Assembly (NCBI GenBank): GCA_029582265.1
Contig: CM055828.1
Coordinates: 6,777,902 to 6,841,901 of the forward strand
DNA: 64,000 bases
Direction: 5' to 3'
Origin: Zoroaster sp. YZ-2022
Taxonomy: Eukaryota > Echinodermata > Asteroidea > Forcipulatida > Zoroasteridae
Shown: positions 63,140-64,000 of the stretch, piece after piece
Layout: every line of letters starts with the position of its first letter
Position numbering within the stretch: the first letter of the stretch is position 1
Notes under the pieces: generated by a model
Told to the model about the DNA's origin: nothing
Seen by the model: only the letters and a program-made list of their open reading frames with translations
The model's database searches: none
Position numbers and translations under genes: made by a program

Positions 63140-64000
63140 TTAACCCTAACCACCCCAAACCCATCAAACTCCAACAGACGGTTTTGTTGGATTTTGATTG
63201 ATTGAGGACTGTGAACTTAGCTAAGCTGTTGGACTATGATGGGTTGAGTACCAATGGCATACAGTAATGCTGTTGGATTTTGATTGAGTGTGGAAGGTGG
63301 TTCTACTAGCATGCAACATTGTTCGACTTTGACTGATTGGGAAAGTGTGTGTATGCATGGTGCATGGTACTATTGGCATGCAACCGTGTTGGACTTTGAC
63401 TGAGTGGGGAAAGTGTGTGTATGCATGGTGCATGGTACTATTGGCATGCAACCGTGTTGGACTTTGACTGAGTGGGGAAAGTGTGTGTATGTTATGAGTG
63501 CATTGCTTGGTTCACTGGCTACACTGTGACCTCTTGTAATAAATAACATATGTTCATCTTGTTTAGGTTGGGAGGGGTGTGTACATGTATGTACATGTAG
63601 TTAAGTGCTTTGTTTGGTACACTTTATTGCTCTATGCTCTAATTATGGACAACCTGCTGTAATAAACAACTGATATAGGCAACTGATAAAGTATTGTACT
63701 TAGGTATGCTTGGCATTGTATCTAACATCATACAACTAGAACCTACCATTTATTCCATAGGGTGTTTTAGTTTTTGTATAGTTAAGTTTTTTAGCCTGAA
63801 AACAACTGTTGGATTATGATGGGTTGAGTACTGTGTGACTCCAGTGTTCAAACTTTACTTTGGGCCATGTGTCCCCACTCAATCAAAATCCAACAGCATA
63901 GAGCCTGTTGGAGTATGATGGGTTGAGTACTGTTCCTGTAAGTGTACTGTTTGAGTTTGATGGGTTGAGTACTGCAGGCTATGGTGGGTTACTACATGGT
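63140..64000 (+). mobile_element. TTAA element with ~68-bp internal repeat, runs off the window
   Basis: TTAA-CCCTAACCACCCCAAACCC at the left; no right end before base 64000. Inside, a 68-bp unit (GTGTTGGACTTTGACTGAGT ... TTGGCATGCAACC) repeats about three times at 63310-63485, and TATGATGGGTTGAGTACTGT repeats from 63790. It shares ends and CAAACTCCAACAG with 49086-49231. Confidence 0.75.

Overview
The window is metazoan nuclear DNA: AT-rich, with spliced genes carrying GT-AG introns and a very high load of short dispersed elements. The proteins (inversin, mitochondrial ribosomal protein L10, a SOCS6/7-type SH2/SOCS-box protein) and the wealth of TTAA- and TA-flanked miniature elements and tRNA-headed SINEs suggest an invertebrate deuterostome, most likely an echinoderm such as a sea star. 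The organism is an inference; no sequence here fixes the species.

Layout. (1) 4.3-24.5 kb, minus strand: a complete inversin (INVS) gene of 17 coding exons, about 1007 residues, with ankyrin repeats, IQ motifs and a conserved C-terminal tail. All exon phases close into one reading frame. (2) 24.8-30.9 kb: a 6.1-kb TTAA-flanked element made almost entirely of about 130 tandem copies of a 44-bp unit. (3) 31.1-34.4 kb: a 25-bp inverted-repeat element, another TTAA element and a 1.6-kb A/C-rich array. (4) 35.8-39.7 kb, plus strand: MRPL10 in four exons, 248 residues, with a 750-bp long-inverted-repeat element in its last intron. (5) 40.8-49.6 kb, plus strand: two phase-compatible candidate exons of a small unrecognised protein. 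(6) 49.6-62.3 kb, minus strand: the 3' three exons of a SOCS6/7-like gene; its 5' part lies beyond base 64000. Its stop codon is only 25 bp from the stop of the unknown plus-strand gene, so the two are convergent.

The three recognised genes are not known to share a pathway: inversin is a ciliary/planar-polarity scaffold, MRPL10 belongs to the mitochondrial ribosome, and SOCS6/7 is a Cullin5 ubiquitin-ligase adaptor. The more remarkable content is the mobile DNA. At least three unrelated families sit exactly between TTAA sites and begin with CCC, as in piggyBac-type elements. One family (TTAA-CCCTAAC ... GTTAGGG-TTAA) occurs eight times and carries a subterminal 44-bp minisatellite at 1, 1, 2, 2, 10, 14, 24 and about 131 copies. 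Nested insertions and related empty sites inside the window let the target-site rules be read directly.

Limits: exon borders were read by eye from splice signals, phase and remembered family resemblance. No search, alignment or transcript evidence was available.
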